Of a stretch of DNA of 64,000 bases, positions 25,660 through 34,573 are shown piece after piece. Every line of letters begins with the position of its first letter. Position 1 is the first letter of the stretch. The stretch lies in contig NZ_CP054058.1 in assembly GCF_003935895.2 (NCBI RefSeq), forward strand, positions 2,399,177 to 2,463,176, given 5' to 3'. The DNA is from Scandinavium goeteborgense (GTDB taxonomy: Bacteria; Pseudomonadota; Gammaproteobacteria; Enterobacterales; Enterobacteriaceae). Position numbers and translations under genes: made by a program. Under the pieces are notes generated by a model that was not told where the DNA came from, ran no database searches, and saw nothing but the letters and a program-made list of their open reading frames with translations.

Positions 25660-26699
25660 TATGAATACTCCCATACAAGCACAACACCACTTCCGCCCTT
25701 ACCACCATTGAAAGTTATAGCCGCTGTACCGGCAGACCGAGCACCGCCACCACCAGCTCCATATGATGCAGCATCGCCGCCGGGGGTATTTGATACGCCA
25801 GATCCACCACCACCATTTCCAAAAGAAGAGCTGCCGCCAGAACCGGAGTTAGCAACAGTCCCTGACAACCTAACGCCAAAATTATACTGAGTTGTTGCTG
25901 TGCTGGAATTTATATTCCCCCCCACCGGAACACTCCCGCCTGGCTGAGTTGATGCCGCAGCTACCACGATCGCAGGAGTAGCATCTTGCGCCATATTCGA
26001 ACCACCGTAGCCGCCGCCGGCAGTGACTAATGCCCCATAACTACTTAAGCCACCACCACCCCCGGAATTATTTCCAACGCCACCGGTTCCTCCCGATCCT
26101 ACCGTAATAGGAACCCCCCCTGAAGGCGCATCTAACTGCGCTCGCGCATAGCATCCCGCAGTTCCACCGGCGGCAGCCGATGCAACTGCCGTCCCTGATG
26201 CAGTCAATGACGCACCGCCACCACCACCACCACCGCCTTGCACTTCGACAATGATTTTTTTTGTACCTGCTGATGCCGTATAGATCCCTGAGGCTTTGAA
26301 GATTTTTAGGTTTATCAATCTTCCACTACCTGACAGTTCAGCCCATTGCGATGAGGGTGGTGTCGTTGTGTTTGAATCAGCAAGGGATTGATAAATTACA
26401 CCATTTAAAAATGTAACGGCACCCTTCATGTACGAATATGGAGTACCACCGTTATCATCTGAGGTAATGAATGGTGTAACACCTGAAACTTGTATTTCAC
26501 CAATAGCTGACGTCACCAGGTTGAACAGCCCATTCATCATTTCGCGCTCAATACGCTTGGCGCTGGGATCGGTTGCCGGGTCAAGTGAGTATGCTTGGCC
26601 ATACCCCTGCGTCATGTTTACGCCACCGGTCGCGTCTGTTTCAGGCACGGCTGATTTATCCCCTGAATCAGCAAAAGGGATTCTGATAAGTGATGTCAT
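25659..26699 (-). CDS. Tail fibre with polyglycine-rich receptor-binding tip
   Basis: A 346-residue fibre. Residues 1-150 form a baseplate-attachment region (GYGQAYSLDPATDPSAKRIE) and a short shaft. From about residue 155 the chain is glycine-saturated (VQGGGGGGGGASLTASG; GSGGTGGVGNNSGGGGGLSS; GGGGSGVSNTPGGDAASYG). It closes with the conserved NGGKGGSGVVLVWEYS end. This pattern resembles glycine-rich adhesin domains such as the gp38-type tips of T2/S16 phages, which bind outer-membrane proteins. The tip is fused to the fibre here instead of being separate. Confidence 0.8.
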   Translation of the reverse strand: MTSLIRIPFADSGDKSAVPETDATGGVNMTQGYGQAYSLDPATDPSAKRIEREMMNGLFNLVTSAIGEIQVSGVTPFITSDDNGGTPYSYMKGAVTFLNGVIYQSLADSNTTTPPSSQWAELSGSGRLINLKIFKASGIYTASAGTKKIIVEVQGGGGGGGGASLTASGTAVASAAAGGTAGCYARAQLDAPSGGVPITVGSGGTGGVGNNSGGGGGLSSYGALVTAGGGYGGSNMAQDATPAIVVAAASTQPGGSVPVGGNINSSTATTQYNFGVRLSGTVANSGSGGSSSFGNGGGGSGVSNTPGGDAASYGAGGGGARSAGTAAITFNGGKGGSGVVLVWEYS

Positions 26700-26701
26700 T
26701 G

Positions 26702-27355
26702 TTAATTTCCGAATTGAGAATTGGTTTGGTCGAAGTTCAGGCCGTAATTGGCGAAGCCGAATGCGTCACGAGGTTTAACAAGGTGATTAATCAACACGCC
26801 TGATGGCCGAGGAATGAGATCGAACTCTATAAGTAAGTTCATCATTAAATTTGGCAGCACCTTCTGATACACCACGGTGATAGTCATATCCTGACCATCG
26901 AGTGCGTAGACATCAGCACCAAACACATCATTTAGCGCGTGGTTTATAGATGGCATGGAGCCGTCTGACGTTATCTGCCACCAACGCATTCGCAAAAGAT
27001 CGCGTTTTTGCTCAACGCTGAGCCGGTTAACGGTATCCGCATCAGTAGCAAAATTGCTGTTACCAAAGTTCAGACCGAAGTCTGCAAACCCAAATGCCGG
27101 GTAGTCTGTTGGGCTCGCACCGGAAACTGAGTAAAGAGGGAGTTCAAGGATGATAGACCAGACGTTTAACCCAAAGTCATTCGCCGTCAGGAGGTTGAAA
27201 ACATCACGTTCCCATGCGACCCAGAATTGCTCGTGGTTCGCGCCGTACCACTCTTGCTTCAGGCTGAGGATATTTATCAGGTTTGGAGCCTGGTCATATT
27301 CCCATTTGACGACCTTCATCAGGTCGAGGCTGAAATCGAATTGCTGAATTTTCAT
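26702..27355 (-). CDS. DUF2612-type baseplate protein
   Basis: A 217-residue structural protein with two FGF-A(D/N)-(F/Y)-GLNF repeats (near residues 88 and 200) and the central NRLSVEQKRDLLRMRWWQIT. It follows the baseplate J gene with a 4-bp overlap and precedes the fibre gene, so it probably links the baseplate wedge to the fibre (gpI-like role). Family assignment is recalled. Confidence 0.75.
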   Translation of the reverse strand: MKIQQFDFSLDLMKVVKWEYDQAPNLINILSLKQEWYGANHEQFWVAWERDVFNLLTANDFGLNVWSIILELPLYSVSGASPTDYPAFGFADFGLNFGNSNFATDADTVNRLSVEQKRDLLRMRWWQITSDGSMPSINHALNDVFGADVYALDGQDMTITVVYQKVLPNLMMNLLIEFDLIPRPSGVLINHLVKPRDAFGFANYGLNFDQTNSQFGN

Positions 27356-28563
27356 GTGGTCACCACAATGATGTCGTCCTCCTGAATCGTTGCCTTCTCA
27401 TTTAGGCCGATAGGGATGTCGTCTTTTGACCAGGTAGGGGTTGATGACTTAAGCGAAATTTCAACGCTCTTGATGAAGATCTGCGGTGATGCAGTATTCG
27501 CCGCAGCAGCCAGTTCGAACGGCGACACATCCGTGCCTAGCACAAAACCCTCTTCACCATTCTCAAGTTGCCCTGACGCGTACTGCACTACCGTTTCCTT
27601 GATGACCGATTCCGGATCTCCAGTGCTGCTCCCTTTCGCAGCTACAGTGAAACGCGCCATAACGGGTACCGCCGTTGGCCGGTCAAACAGAACATTACTT
27701 TTCTGGCCTGACCATGGGTCCGTCACTTCAACGGATACATCGCCATTCCATGCCGCTCCTCCTGTCTTCGAGGAGTACAAAGCATCAGCGATATCTTGAT
27801 CAAGACCTCCATCGACGCAAACCCAAACAGAGTGTCCAACCAGATCGATATCATCGATCGTCTGGTCTTCAGAATCCGTATTTTCCCTGAAGGACAACGA
27901 GCGGACGCCTTCAACCGCGCGAACGTTTGAATACACAGCCTCTGAGATGGACCGCCCCTGCAACGCCAGTGTCTGCCGGCGCTCTTTTCGCGCTGATAAA
28001 TCGGATTGCTCTTCCGCCCCGAGGGTTCCGGCCACCAAGTTATCTGACGTTTCCCAACCCACCGCGGTGTAACCGGATACCGGTTTAGTAAGCGCATGCG
28101 CAGGGCAGGCAACCGGGCCGGGCTCGAGCGCCTGAAAGTCGCCTGTGCCGGTACCGTCATTGCTCAGCACCACGGTCGTTAGCAGCTGAAACAAATCACC
28201 GGCTGTTGTAGCCCTTCTGGATCCTGATGGAATAACAACGCCAGGAACACCAGTTAGCGCTACGCTGTCCACAAGGGTGTAAGTTGCCTGTCTGCGTTTC
28301 CCTCCGGTCAGCGCCCAAATGTCATCGAGGAAAACTCCCCCTGCGTAATTTGGATTGATTTGATTAGCGACGGCGGCATTGTTGGAAACCACCTCGGAAC
28401 GAACGGCCACATCGCTGGCGATCACCTGCCCCTGTGGAGTGTCATCGGTAACATCCAGGTCATCACCAAACGTCGATTTCCATTCACTCTCTGTATCGGA
28501 AAGGATCTCAGAGGTATCCGGTACAATCACCCCCTCAGGTGACAAATACTTATAAGTTGCCAC
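27352..28563 (-). CDS. Baseplate J-like wedge protein
   Basis: A 403-residue Mu gp47/P2 gpJ-type baseplate protein. The N-terminal TPQGQVIASDVAVRSEVV and NYAGGVFLDDIWALTGGKR plus the central AEEQSDLSARKERRQTLALQGRS are characteristic. It forms the wedge that contracts with the sheath. The start overlaps the gp25-like gene by 14 bp. Confidence 0.9.
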   Translation of the reverse strand: MATYKYLSPEGVIVPDTSEILSDTESEWKSTFGDDLDVTDDTPQGQVIASDVAVRSEVVSNNAAVANQINPNYAGGVFLDDIWALTGGKRRQATYTLVDSVALTGVPGVVIPSGSRRATTAGDLFQLLTTVVLSNDGTGTGDFQALEPGPVACPAHALTKPVSGYTAVGWETSDNLVAGTLGAEEQSDLSARKERRQTLALQGRSISEAVYSNVRAVEGVRSLSFRENTDSEDQTIDDIDLVGHSVWVCVDGGLDQDIADALYSSKTGGAAWNGDVSVEVTDPWSGQKSNVLFDRPTAVPVMARFTVAAKGSSTGDPESVIKETVVQYASGQLENGEEGFVLGTDVSPFELAAAANTASPQIFIKSVEISLKSSTPTWSKDDIPIGLNEKATIQEDDIIVVTT

Positions 28564-28900
28564 TTATCTTCTCCGTTCCATATTCGGTTTTAATCTCGAC
28601 TGAATACGCCAGATTTTCGCCATCAAGCTGGAATGCGATGTTTCCGACGCCTGTTACACCGGCCACCGTTTTCAATACCTTCCTCAGGTACATGTCATAC
28701 AGACCCGTGTTCGAGCTCGCATTAAGAGACAGCTGCGAGAAAGGGATACCGCGGGACTGCGCATAGGGCAGCTCGCCAAGGATTGTTCGGGATACGTGTT
28801 CGCACGTCTGCTTTACGGCTTCGAGATCCGTCGCCATAGCCAGATTTCCATCATTGCCGATGTAGATATCGTAATTGTCATTCGTGGCAAAAGTTTTCAT
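28550..28900 (-). CDS. gp25-like baseplate wedge protein
   Basis: A 116-residue protein (DIYIGNDGNLAMATDLEAVKQ; TILGELPYAQSRGIPFSQL) of the small baseplate-wedge class related in position and size to T4 gp25 / P2 gpW. It overlaps both neighbours by 4-14 bp in the order spike - gp25-like - J, the normal order for contractile baseplates. Confidence 0.75.
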   Translation of the reverse strand: MKTFATNDNYDIYIGNDGNLAMATDLEAVKQTCEHVSRTILGELPYAQSRGIPFSQLSLNASSNTGLYDMYLRKVLKTVAGVTGVGNIAFQLDGENLAYSVEIKTEYGTEKISGNL

Positions 28901-29547
28901 GGGTTCTTCGCAGGGCCAACGTCCCCGCCCTCCGGATTGGTATGATCGTGACCAACCAGATTCAGATTGCCGTCGGTGAACTGAGGCGCCTGAATTTCTT
29001 TGTTCGAGACAATTCCCGACTCACTTATTGAGAAGGTGGTTGAACCAACAGTCAAAACGATGCTGCCGGGTTTCACTGCGACAGACGTTGTGCCGTCCAG
29101 GGTCTGCAATGTCGCCGCAGCACCATCAGACACCATGAAGTCTTTCATCACATCAGGTATGAATACCCCGTCCTCAAAACAATGAAGCCGGGTTGTGTTG
29201 CCCGGCTCCGCTTCGTAAGACTGTAGGAACAGTGACATGTCACGGTCGCTGGCTTTTATCCACCCCAGGTCACCGGATTTAAGCGGGAACGTCAGGCACA
29301 TACCGCCGCCACCCATCACCAGAGCAGGTACTTCGGCTGGAGCCGTCAGTGGATTCATGGAGCCGTCTGTCATAGTGACGCGATAGAGAATTTCGATTTG
29401 TGCCCGATTCTTCTCACGATCGTAAGAAACGATTCGCGCCGGTAGCATGTCATCAACATCGAGAAGGAATTTGCGCAGGACAAGGTCCATCGCGCCGGTT
29501 AGTTCGGTATCTTGCCCAGGTCTGCGGCTAGGTGCTGGATTTGGCAT
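28897..29547 (-). CDS. Baseplate spike protein (Gp138-N / gpV type)
   Basis: A 216-residue spike. The N-terminal half is an OB-fold (LPARIVSYDREKNRAQIEIL; GGGGMCLTFPLKSGDLGWIK) as in Gp138_N. A beta-helical stretch follows and the C-terminus carries HDH in GHDHTNPEGGDVGPAK, the metal-binding tip expected in needle spikes. It pierces the outer membrane on sheath contraction. Confidence 0.85.
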   Translation of the reverse strand: MPNPAPSRRPGQDTELTGAMDLVLRKFLLDVDDMLPARIVSYDREKNRAQIEILYRVTMTDGSMNPLTAPAEVPALVMGGGGMCLTFPLKSGDLGWIKASDRDMSLFLQSYEAEPGNTTRLHCFEDGVFIPDVMKDFMVSDGAAATLQTLDGTTSVAVKPGSIVLTVGSTTFSISESGIVSNKEIQAPQFTDGNLNLVGHDHTNPEGGDVGPAKNP

Positions 29548-30406
29548 TCGCTTTCTTCTGCGCCTCCCGCTGTTCTGTTATGGACTTGATGTTGTCGTTG
29601 TTGCACGACAAGTCGAGATACCAGTCGTTATCGTGAGTGGTGAGACTTATCGCCATGTTGTAAATAACGTACTGCCCATTTACCGACTTGTTCACTTCTG
29701 AACGGATTTCAATTTGCTGGCCCAGTTTGATAGACGGGTCAAACAGCATGCGCACTTTCACACCCTTATCGTCAGGCGCAGGATTTCCGATCATGCCGGT
29801 ATCTTTGGAGATCAGCCGGACGTTACCCTTCGTGCCTTTCCCGTAATCCTTCACAACCAGAAAGTCATCATCGATGAAGCAGTCAACATCACCAACCTGC
29901 TCCAGCTTCTTGATTTGCTGCGCTGTTGAACCGTTGTAAACGTAGTTGGCAACCGTCTTGTCTTTCGCCTCAAAACGAAGCGCAAGAGAGTAGTCAGAAG
30001 CTACGTGTTTGCAGAGCTCTGACAGCTGGATAGTCTTGGGGGAGGCGCGGGACGTCCATTTATACTTTGCGCCGTCCTGTGTCAGCGCCTTCATGGTCAG
30101 TTTGCGGTCCGGCGGCATGCTGGGGTCAGCCTGGACGACGTCGCCGTTATAGATATTCTCTACTCCGGTAGACTGCCGGCCAGCACGAATGGAGATAAGT
30201 TTCGGTTTCTGGCTGGGGTTCCACGGTGAGGTTTCAGTGACAAGATAATCAACAGTATCCAGAAGCATGTTGTCGATTTCCACGCTACAGGAATTTTGCT
30301 TCGTGTCAGTGGACTTGTTGATCTTCACGGAAATCGCCGCGCCACTGTAAAACTTCATCTCGCCGTTAACCTCAATGCCAACTTCGAGGATTCTGGCATC
30401 AAGCAT
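29528..30406 (-). CDS. Baseplate hub protein (gp27/gpD-like)
   Basis: A 292-residue hub that should trimerise above the spike. It has a beta-rich N-terminus (DARILEVGIEVNGEMKFYSG), TSRASPKTIQLSELCKHVAS and a DIKSITEQREAQKK-like tail. ATG 30406 is used because GAGGAG sits upstream; it overlaps the preceding gene by 8 bp. Order hub-spike-wedge matches contractile phages of the DUF3383-sheath type. Confidence 0.78.
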   Translation of the reverse strand: MLDARILEVGIEVNGEMKFYSGAAISVKINKSTDTKQNSCSVEIDNMLLDTVDYLVTETSPWNPSQKPKLISIRAGRQSTGVENIYNGDVVQADPSMPPDRKLTMKALTQDGAKYKWTSRASPKTIQLSELCKHVASDYSLALRFEAKDKTVANYVYNGSTAQQIKKLEQVGDVDCFIDDDFLVVKDYGKGTKGNVRLISKDTGMIGNPAPDDKGVKVRMLFDPSIKLGQQIEIRSEVNKSVNGQYVIYNMAISLTTHDNDWYLDLSCNNDNIKSITEQREAQKKANAKSST

Positions 30407-30701
30407 TATCAATCTCCTCGTTCGTTACCCATACGAGTACGTTTGAGCCTTCGAACTCGGTGTAATACGGCAGCTCATCGTTGTCAGTCAGAAGAATGAA
30501 ATTTCCGTCATTCAGGTACCGTGACGGGATCACCGGCATACCTGCAACAGCACGCCTGTTGCTCACTATGGCCTCGCCATCCCGAATGACCGTCACAGCC
30601 ATGATGCCGTTGCACTCCTTGAGGCTAAGTTCGTACAGCGAGCCTTCAAGCACCACAGACAGCGATTGTCGGGGATAAACCTTCAATGGGATCTGTTTCA
30701 T
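30399..30701 (-). CDS. Small baseplate plug/structural protein
   Basis: A 100-residue beta-rich protein (KQIPLKVYPRQSLSVVLEGS; DGNFILLTDNDELPYYTEFE) that recurs between Dit-like and hub genes in this phage class. The ATG overlaps the Dit-like stop (ATGA). The LTDNDELPYY segment suggests a DUF6983-type plug component, but no firm family is claimed. Confidence 0.6.
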   Translation of the reverse strand: MKQIPLKVYPRQSLSVVLEGSLYELSLKECNGIMAVTVIRDGEAIVSNRRAVAGMPVIPSRYLNDGNFILLTDNDELPYYTEFEGSNVLVWVTNEEIDNA

Positions 30702-31321
30702 GAAAACCACCCATGAATTACTGATTCTGATTTGCTCTGCGTCGTGGCAGTCGCATCAGTAGCACTTTTCTGCCCCTGCTTAACGGTGTCCGCATCCGGC
30801 TTCGCCGTGCCGCCAGTCTTCGCCGATTTAGGTGAAACAGCGACTTCCTTCGCGGGCATTGTTTCGGTAGACGTGGTAAACCAGACGACCTCTTTAATGG
30901 TGAGCGTTACAGCGACAGTATCACCAAGGTCCGGCGCTTCATCATGTGGCATGTCAGTAATGACCATGTTGGCGAATGAAGACGCCCGAGTCTGAACAAT
31001 CAGTGAAGTGCTGTCGGTGTACGCCTGCTCGATCTCCTGGTAGACAGAACCATAGGCATCAGCCGGAATAAACATGGTCAGCTGCGCCACGTTCGGCTTG
31101 ATCACTTTGAAGTCAGCGGTGGTGTTTCCGGTTTCCAGTGGGTGCTCGCAAAGTGTTGAAGAGCGATTAACCGCGGCGCGCATTGCCCTGGCCTCAGTAA
31201 ACAACTGGGTGCCAAACTCATCAGTTATCCGGACAACATCAACCGCAAACGATGCCATCGCCATACTGTACGAAGACATCGCTCCTGAGGCGGTATTCAT
31301 CAGGTCGGAAAACGAAGACAT
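30698..31321 (-). CDS. Dit-like distal tail / baseplate protein
   Basis: A 207-residue protein whose middle (RSSTLCEHPLETGNTTADFK; LTMFIPADAYGSVYQEIEQ; RASSFANMVITDMPH) matches the Dit-like N-terminal family of contractile phages. The last 50 residues are Lys/Thr/Ser-rich and probably flexible. It adjoins the tape measure gene with a 1-bp overlap. Confidence 0.75.
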   Translation of the reverse strand: MSSFSDLMNTASGAMSSYSMAMASFAVDVVRITDEFGTQLFTEARAMRAAVNRSSTLCEHPLETGNTTADFKVIKPNVAQLTMFIPADAYGSVYQEIEQAYTDSTSLIVQTRASSFANMVITDMPHDEAPDLGDTVAVTLTIKEVVWFTTSTETMPAKEVAVSPKSAKTGGTAKPDADTVKQGQKSATDATATTQSKSESVIHGWFS

Positions 31322-33159
31322 TAATGACTCCTTCCATCGTCGTACTGCGCCGTCATCTGGCGAACGCTGTCTCCCATGCCATTGCTCACCGCAGAACTAA
31401 TCTGCTGCGGGTCACCGGAACCGGTAGTAATGTTCACATTGTCGATATGCTGCTGATTGCTGACGGTAGTGGTACGTGCGCCGGAAACGGCCGCCGGGTT
31501 AGGTGGTATAACGGGCATCGCAGCAGCCGTAGTTATTGCTTTATGTGCATTGCCTGCGAGCGAGGCGCTTTGCTGAAGAGGGTCATCGTCAGATTTACTT
31601 TTACGCTCCCTTCCTGTTGGCGGGACAGGTTTTTCCTGGACAGGATCATCACCAGGAATCAGCATATCTTTTCCACCTGGCGTGTTTTTCTTCTGACGGG
31701 GTGCGGTTTCCTTCGGCGCGGGTTCCTTCGGCGCGGGTTCCTTTGGTTCGGGATCTGGTTCGTCATCACCAAGGCCAAGAAAGTTTTTAACAGCATTGCC
31801 GGCGTCTTTCGCTGCGTTGCTGACGCTGTCAGAAATGTAATCTCCTATGTGACTGAAAATATCCTTCACATAGGCAAGAAGATCACTAAACACTTTTTTG
31901 GTACTGGAGGATAGCTTATCCCAGGCTTTGACCACCGCCTGCCAAACCTGGTCAGCTGCGTTCTCTGTCATGGATACAATATCGTTCCAGCTATTTTTCA
32001 GTTCGGCAACGAACGCATCCATGAAAGCGCCGGGGTTATCAAATAGCAGTTTTAATGCATTCCATGCCCCAATGACGCTGTCTTTGATGCGGTCCAGAGC
32101 AGCACCGAGCATCGGGAATTTTTTCGCCAGGTCGCCAATGACAGACTCGCCGCCGTTGAAGTAATTCCACAGGTCATCAATGACCAGCACCAAAGCGGCA
32201 ACAGCCGCAATAAACGGGAGGAACGGAGCCACTGCCGCCCACGCTGCCGTCGCCATACCCCAGAACGCAGCGGTCACAGAGGGAAGCGCAGCAGTCGCCA
32301 GCACGCCAAGGAAGGTCAACAGGAACGACTTATGCTCGCGGCCCCACTTAATCACCGCAATGGTGGTATCAATTAACAAGTCCAGCGCGGGAACGACGGT
32401 CATTGCCAGAACATCAGCGAAGCGGGTGAAGATGGCGGAAAGCTCGTTTTGCGCTTCGGCAAACTGTTTGAGTTGCTCGGCATCGTCATTCGACGTAACG
32501 CCAAGGTCTTTCTGGAATTTAATCTGTCGCTCAAGCTCCTTGCGTCCATTGAGCATTGCAGAAATGACAGCGTTATCGGTGATACCGAGTTGCTTAATCT
32601 GGAAGGTGGCTTGCTGCTTGTCCATCTTTGACATGGTATCTGACAGTTCGAGCAGCGCTTCATCAGCCGATTTTATATTCCCCTGCGTATCCCGCAAAGA
32701 AACGCCAAACTGTTTGAACGCTTGAGCCTTGCCAGATTTTGCGTCTGAGGCTGCCTCCCCCAATGATTCGTTCAGATCAACCATCGAATCGCGGAAAGCG
32801 TCAGCCTCGACGCCCAGCGACTGAAACGTACGGGATAGCGCGTCATACTGGCTAATGTCCACGCCAACGGTTTCGGCATCTCTGACTTTCTGGAGCATCT
32901 CTGCCGTGTGGTCCAGAACTGCATTGAGTGACAGGCCAGCACCAGCAATGCCAAGCGTCGCGACCGCCAACTCCTTGAAATTATCAATCGTGAATCCGGC
33001 TTTCTCCCCGACTCCATTGAAGATGTTCAGCAGCTGGGTGCGGGTATCGACAGAGGCCCCCTGAACCTCGCCCATTGCATTGTCGGTTTCGTTGAACCCC
33101 TTCAGGGCGTTTTTGTTATCGGTCTCCAGTAGGAAAACAAAGGTATCGAGAACGCCCAT
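31321..33159 (-). CDS. Tail tape measure protein
   Basis: A 612-residue protein with a helical N-terminus, two hydrophobic blocks (about residues 285-330, LTFLGVLATAALPSVTAAFW and AAVAPFLPFIAAVAALVLVI) and a Pro/Lys-rich hinge with EPAPKEPAPKETAP near residue 475. These are features of tape measures that set tail length and later help DNA entry. GGAGC precedes the ATG. It is short, which implies a short tail; length to tail conversion was not attempted. Confidence 0.85.
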   Translation of the reverse strand: MGVLDTFVFLLETDNKNALKGFNETDNAMGEVQGASVDTRTQLLNIFNGVGEKAGFTIDNFKELAVATLGIAGAGLSLNAVLDHTAEMLQKVRDAETVGVDISQYDALSRTFQSLGVEADAFRDSMVDLNESLGEAASDAKSGKAQAFKQFGVSLRDTQGNIKSADEALLELSDTMSKMDKQQATFQIKQLGITDNAVISAMLNGRKELERQIKFQKDLGVTSNDDAEQLKQFAEAQNELSAIFTRFADVLAMTVVPALDLLIDTTIAVIKWGREHKSFLLTFLGVLATAALPSVTAAFWGMATAAWAAVAPFLPFIAAVAALVLVIDDLWNYFNGGESVIGDLAKKFPMLGAALDRIKDSVIGAWNALKLLFDNPGAFMDAFVAELKNSWNDIVSMTENAADQVWQAVVKAWDKLSSSTKKVFSDLLAYVKDIFSHIGDYISDSVSNAAKDAGNAVKNFLGLGDDEPDPEPKEPAPKEPAPKETAPRQKKNTPGGKDMLIPGDDPVQEKPVPPTGRERKSKSDDDPLQQSASLAGNAHKAITTAAAMPVIPPNPAAVSGARTTTVSNQQHIDNVNITTGSGDPQQISSAVSNGMGDSVRQMTAQYDDGRSH

Positions 33160-33174
33160 ATTTGCTCCAATAAA

Positions 33175-33196
33175 AAACCCCGCCGAAGCAGGGTTT
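33175..33196 (-). terminator. Terminator between the tail moron and the tape measure
   Basis: The stem AAACCC(C)GC / GC(A)GGGTTT around a TTCG-type loop has a T-run on the minus strand. It closes the OB-fold gene upstream and lies 16 bp before the tape measure start, so late transcription must pass it, probably with Q antitermination. Confidence 0.75.
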
Positions 33197-33216
33197 GTTT
33201 CAAAGATTGTGAACAG

Positions 33217-33924
33217 CTATTGATTGTTTTTCATTAGCTCTTCCATGCGTTTTTTCTGCTTATCCGTGGCCTTGGAAACAGAATGGATAATTGCATTGTC
33301 GCACCTATTTCCTGGCTTACTGCATGATTTGGTTATTACTTCTTTGTTGTCTTCGTAGATGACTCTCATAGCTGCCTGGAATTTGTTAGTGATTTTTTCC
33401 TCTTCCAAAAATTTCACTATATCTGCTTTGGTCTTCTTGGCTGAATCAACAGTGAAAGTACATTTTTTAAGCATAGGGGTATGCATGATGTATTTATCCA
33501 TAGAGCAAAGGAAATCAATTTTTGATCCTTTCTCTAGCTGGAGAATTTTCTCATCATCACCATCGACATAAAGAAAAATGTTCTCGAACTGATTCTTGCC
33601 ATCAACCTTCACATACGCATCCCCAGTAGCATTTTCACCGATTTCTGAAGCGATCGATTTTATTCTAACCCTTTTCCCTTTGAGTTTTTTATTTGCAGCC
33701 AATTCATTCTTCTCATACATGGCGATGAGTTCTGAAGCGGTGTAGGGACCAACCACCGAGCCACCAATAACCGAATCACCGCCATTCATGAATGTCGTGT
33801 ACTCATTGTTAGCTATGGATTCAACCATATTGATATAGGCGGGATCTTTTACTGGAGATACATCAGCTAATGCTGGCTGAGCTGCAGCGACCAAAAGTAA
33901 CATCGAGATAGTTATTTTTTTCAT
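33217..33924 (-). CDS. Secreted OB-fold-like protein, tail-operon moron
   Basis: A 235-residue protein with a signal peptide (MKKITISMLLLVAAAQPALA) and a middle segment (TASELIAMYEKNELAANKKL followed by KGKRVRIKSIASEI) resembling tRNA_anti-like OB-fold proteins of the periplasm. The C-terminus is Lys-rich with two cysteine pairs. Its composition is AT-rich and it has its own terminator, so it is probably a moron expressed independently of the virion genes. Candidate functions are superinfection exclusion or host fitness; nothing in the sequence decides this. Confidence 0.65.
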   Translation of the reverse strand: MKKITISMLLLVAAAQPALADVSPVKDPAYINMVESIANNEYTTFMNGGDSVIGGSVVGPYTASELIAMYEKNELAANKKLKGKRVRIKSIASEIGENATGDAYVKVDGKNQFENIFLYVDGDDEKILQLEKGSKIDFLCSMDKYIMHTPMLKKCTFTVDSAKKTKADIVKFLEEEKITNKFQAAMRVIYEDNKEVITKSCSKPGNRCDNAIIHSVSKATDKQKKRMEELMKNNQ

Positions 33925-34006
33925 TTAATATTAATCCCATCGCCTTTAAATGATGACGCCTGAACAGGCATTTCAGTCTCGATGCTACCATGGCAACCAT
34001 TGATAT

Positions 34007-34119
34007 TTAACGTTTAGTTTTAGACTGCTCCATTGCCCACCACTCATTAAATCGCGTGGTCATGACAATTTCCCACAGCTGAAAAGCCTCCTCGAGTGTG
34101 ACGGAGGTTTTCAGTTCTG
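34007..34119 (-). CDS. Minus-one-frame extension of the tail assembly chaperone (GT-like)
   Basis: Directly after the chaperone stop, the -1 frame stays open for a protein-like tail (LTELKTSVTLEEAFQLWEIV, then MTTRFNEWWAMEQSKTKR) ending at 34007. The same frame is open upstream inside the chaperone gene (YVNADSFIATILSAGQ), so a ribosomal -1 shift could fuse the two, as lambda G/GT do. No canonical slippery heptamer was found. A separate gene starting within the overlap is the alternative. Confidence 0.5.
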
Positions 34120-34572
34120 TCAGGGTTGCTTGTCCTGCTGAGAGGATCGTTGCAATGAAGCTGTCAGCGTTGACGTAATCAACTTGAGCATATTCTGAAC
34201 GATACCGCCTGAGGAAATGGAGCGGGTGAACTTTTCGAAGAAAGAGAAATTGTGTTCCAGTAACTCACGTTCAAGGCGCATTAATGCTTCGGCGTCACTC
34301 ACATGGTTATCTACCAGCGCGGCGGTCGTCAGGCGGATGGTGCTGCCATCTTCCAGAACACGATCGACAAAGGACATCGCCTTGAGCATGATTTTCTCAT
34401 TCTCGCCGTACTGGTTTTCCTCCCACTGCTTCGCCAGTGCGGCGATAGAAGTCGGATATTTAGCAGCAATCTCCCGACCAGTGATGGCGGGGAACTGGCC
34501 TATGATATACCAGCACTTATTGCCATTGCGGTCTGTGACTTCGACACTTTTCGGGTTTAGCAATTCAGCCAC
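34120..34572 (-). CDS. Tail assembly chaperone
   Basis: A 150-residue protein (GNKCWYIIGQFPAITGREIA; EENQYGENEKIMLKAMSFVD; LLEHNFSFFEKFTRSI) located between the tube and the tape measure, where contractile and non-contractile phages alike encode tape-measure chaperones. It starts 1 bp after the tube gene stop. Function is assigned from size, position and overlapping second frame. Confidence 0.7.
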   Translation of the reverse strand: MAELLNPKSVEVTDRNGNKCWYIIGQFPAITGREIAAKYPTSIAALAKQWEENQYGENEKIMLKAMSFVDRVLEDGSTIRLTTAALVDNHVSDAEALMRLERELLEHNFSFFEKFTRSISSGGIVQNMLKLITSTLTASLQRSSQQDKQP

Positions 34573-34573
34573 G

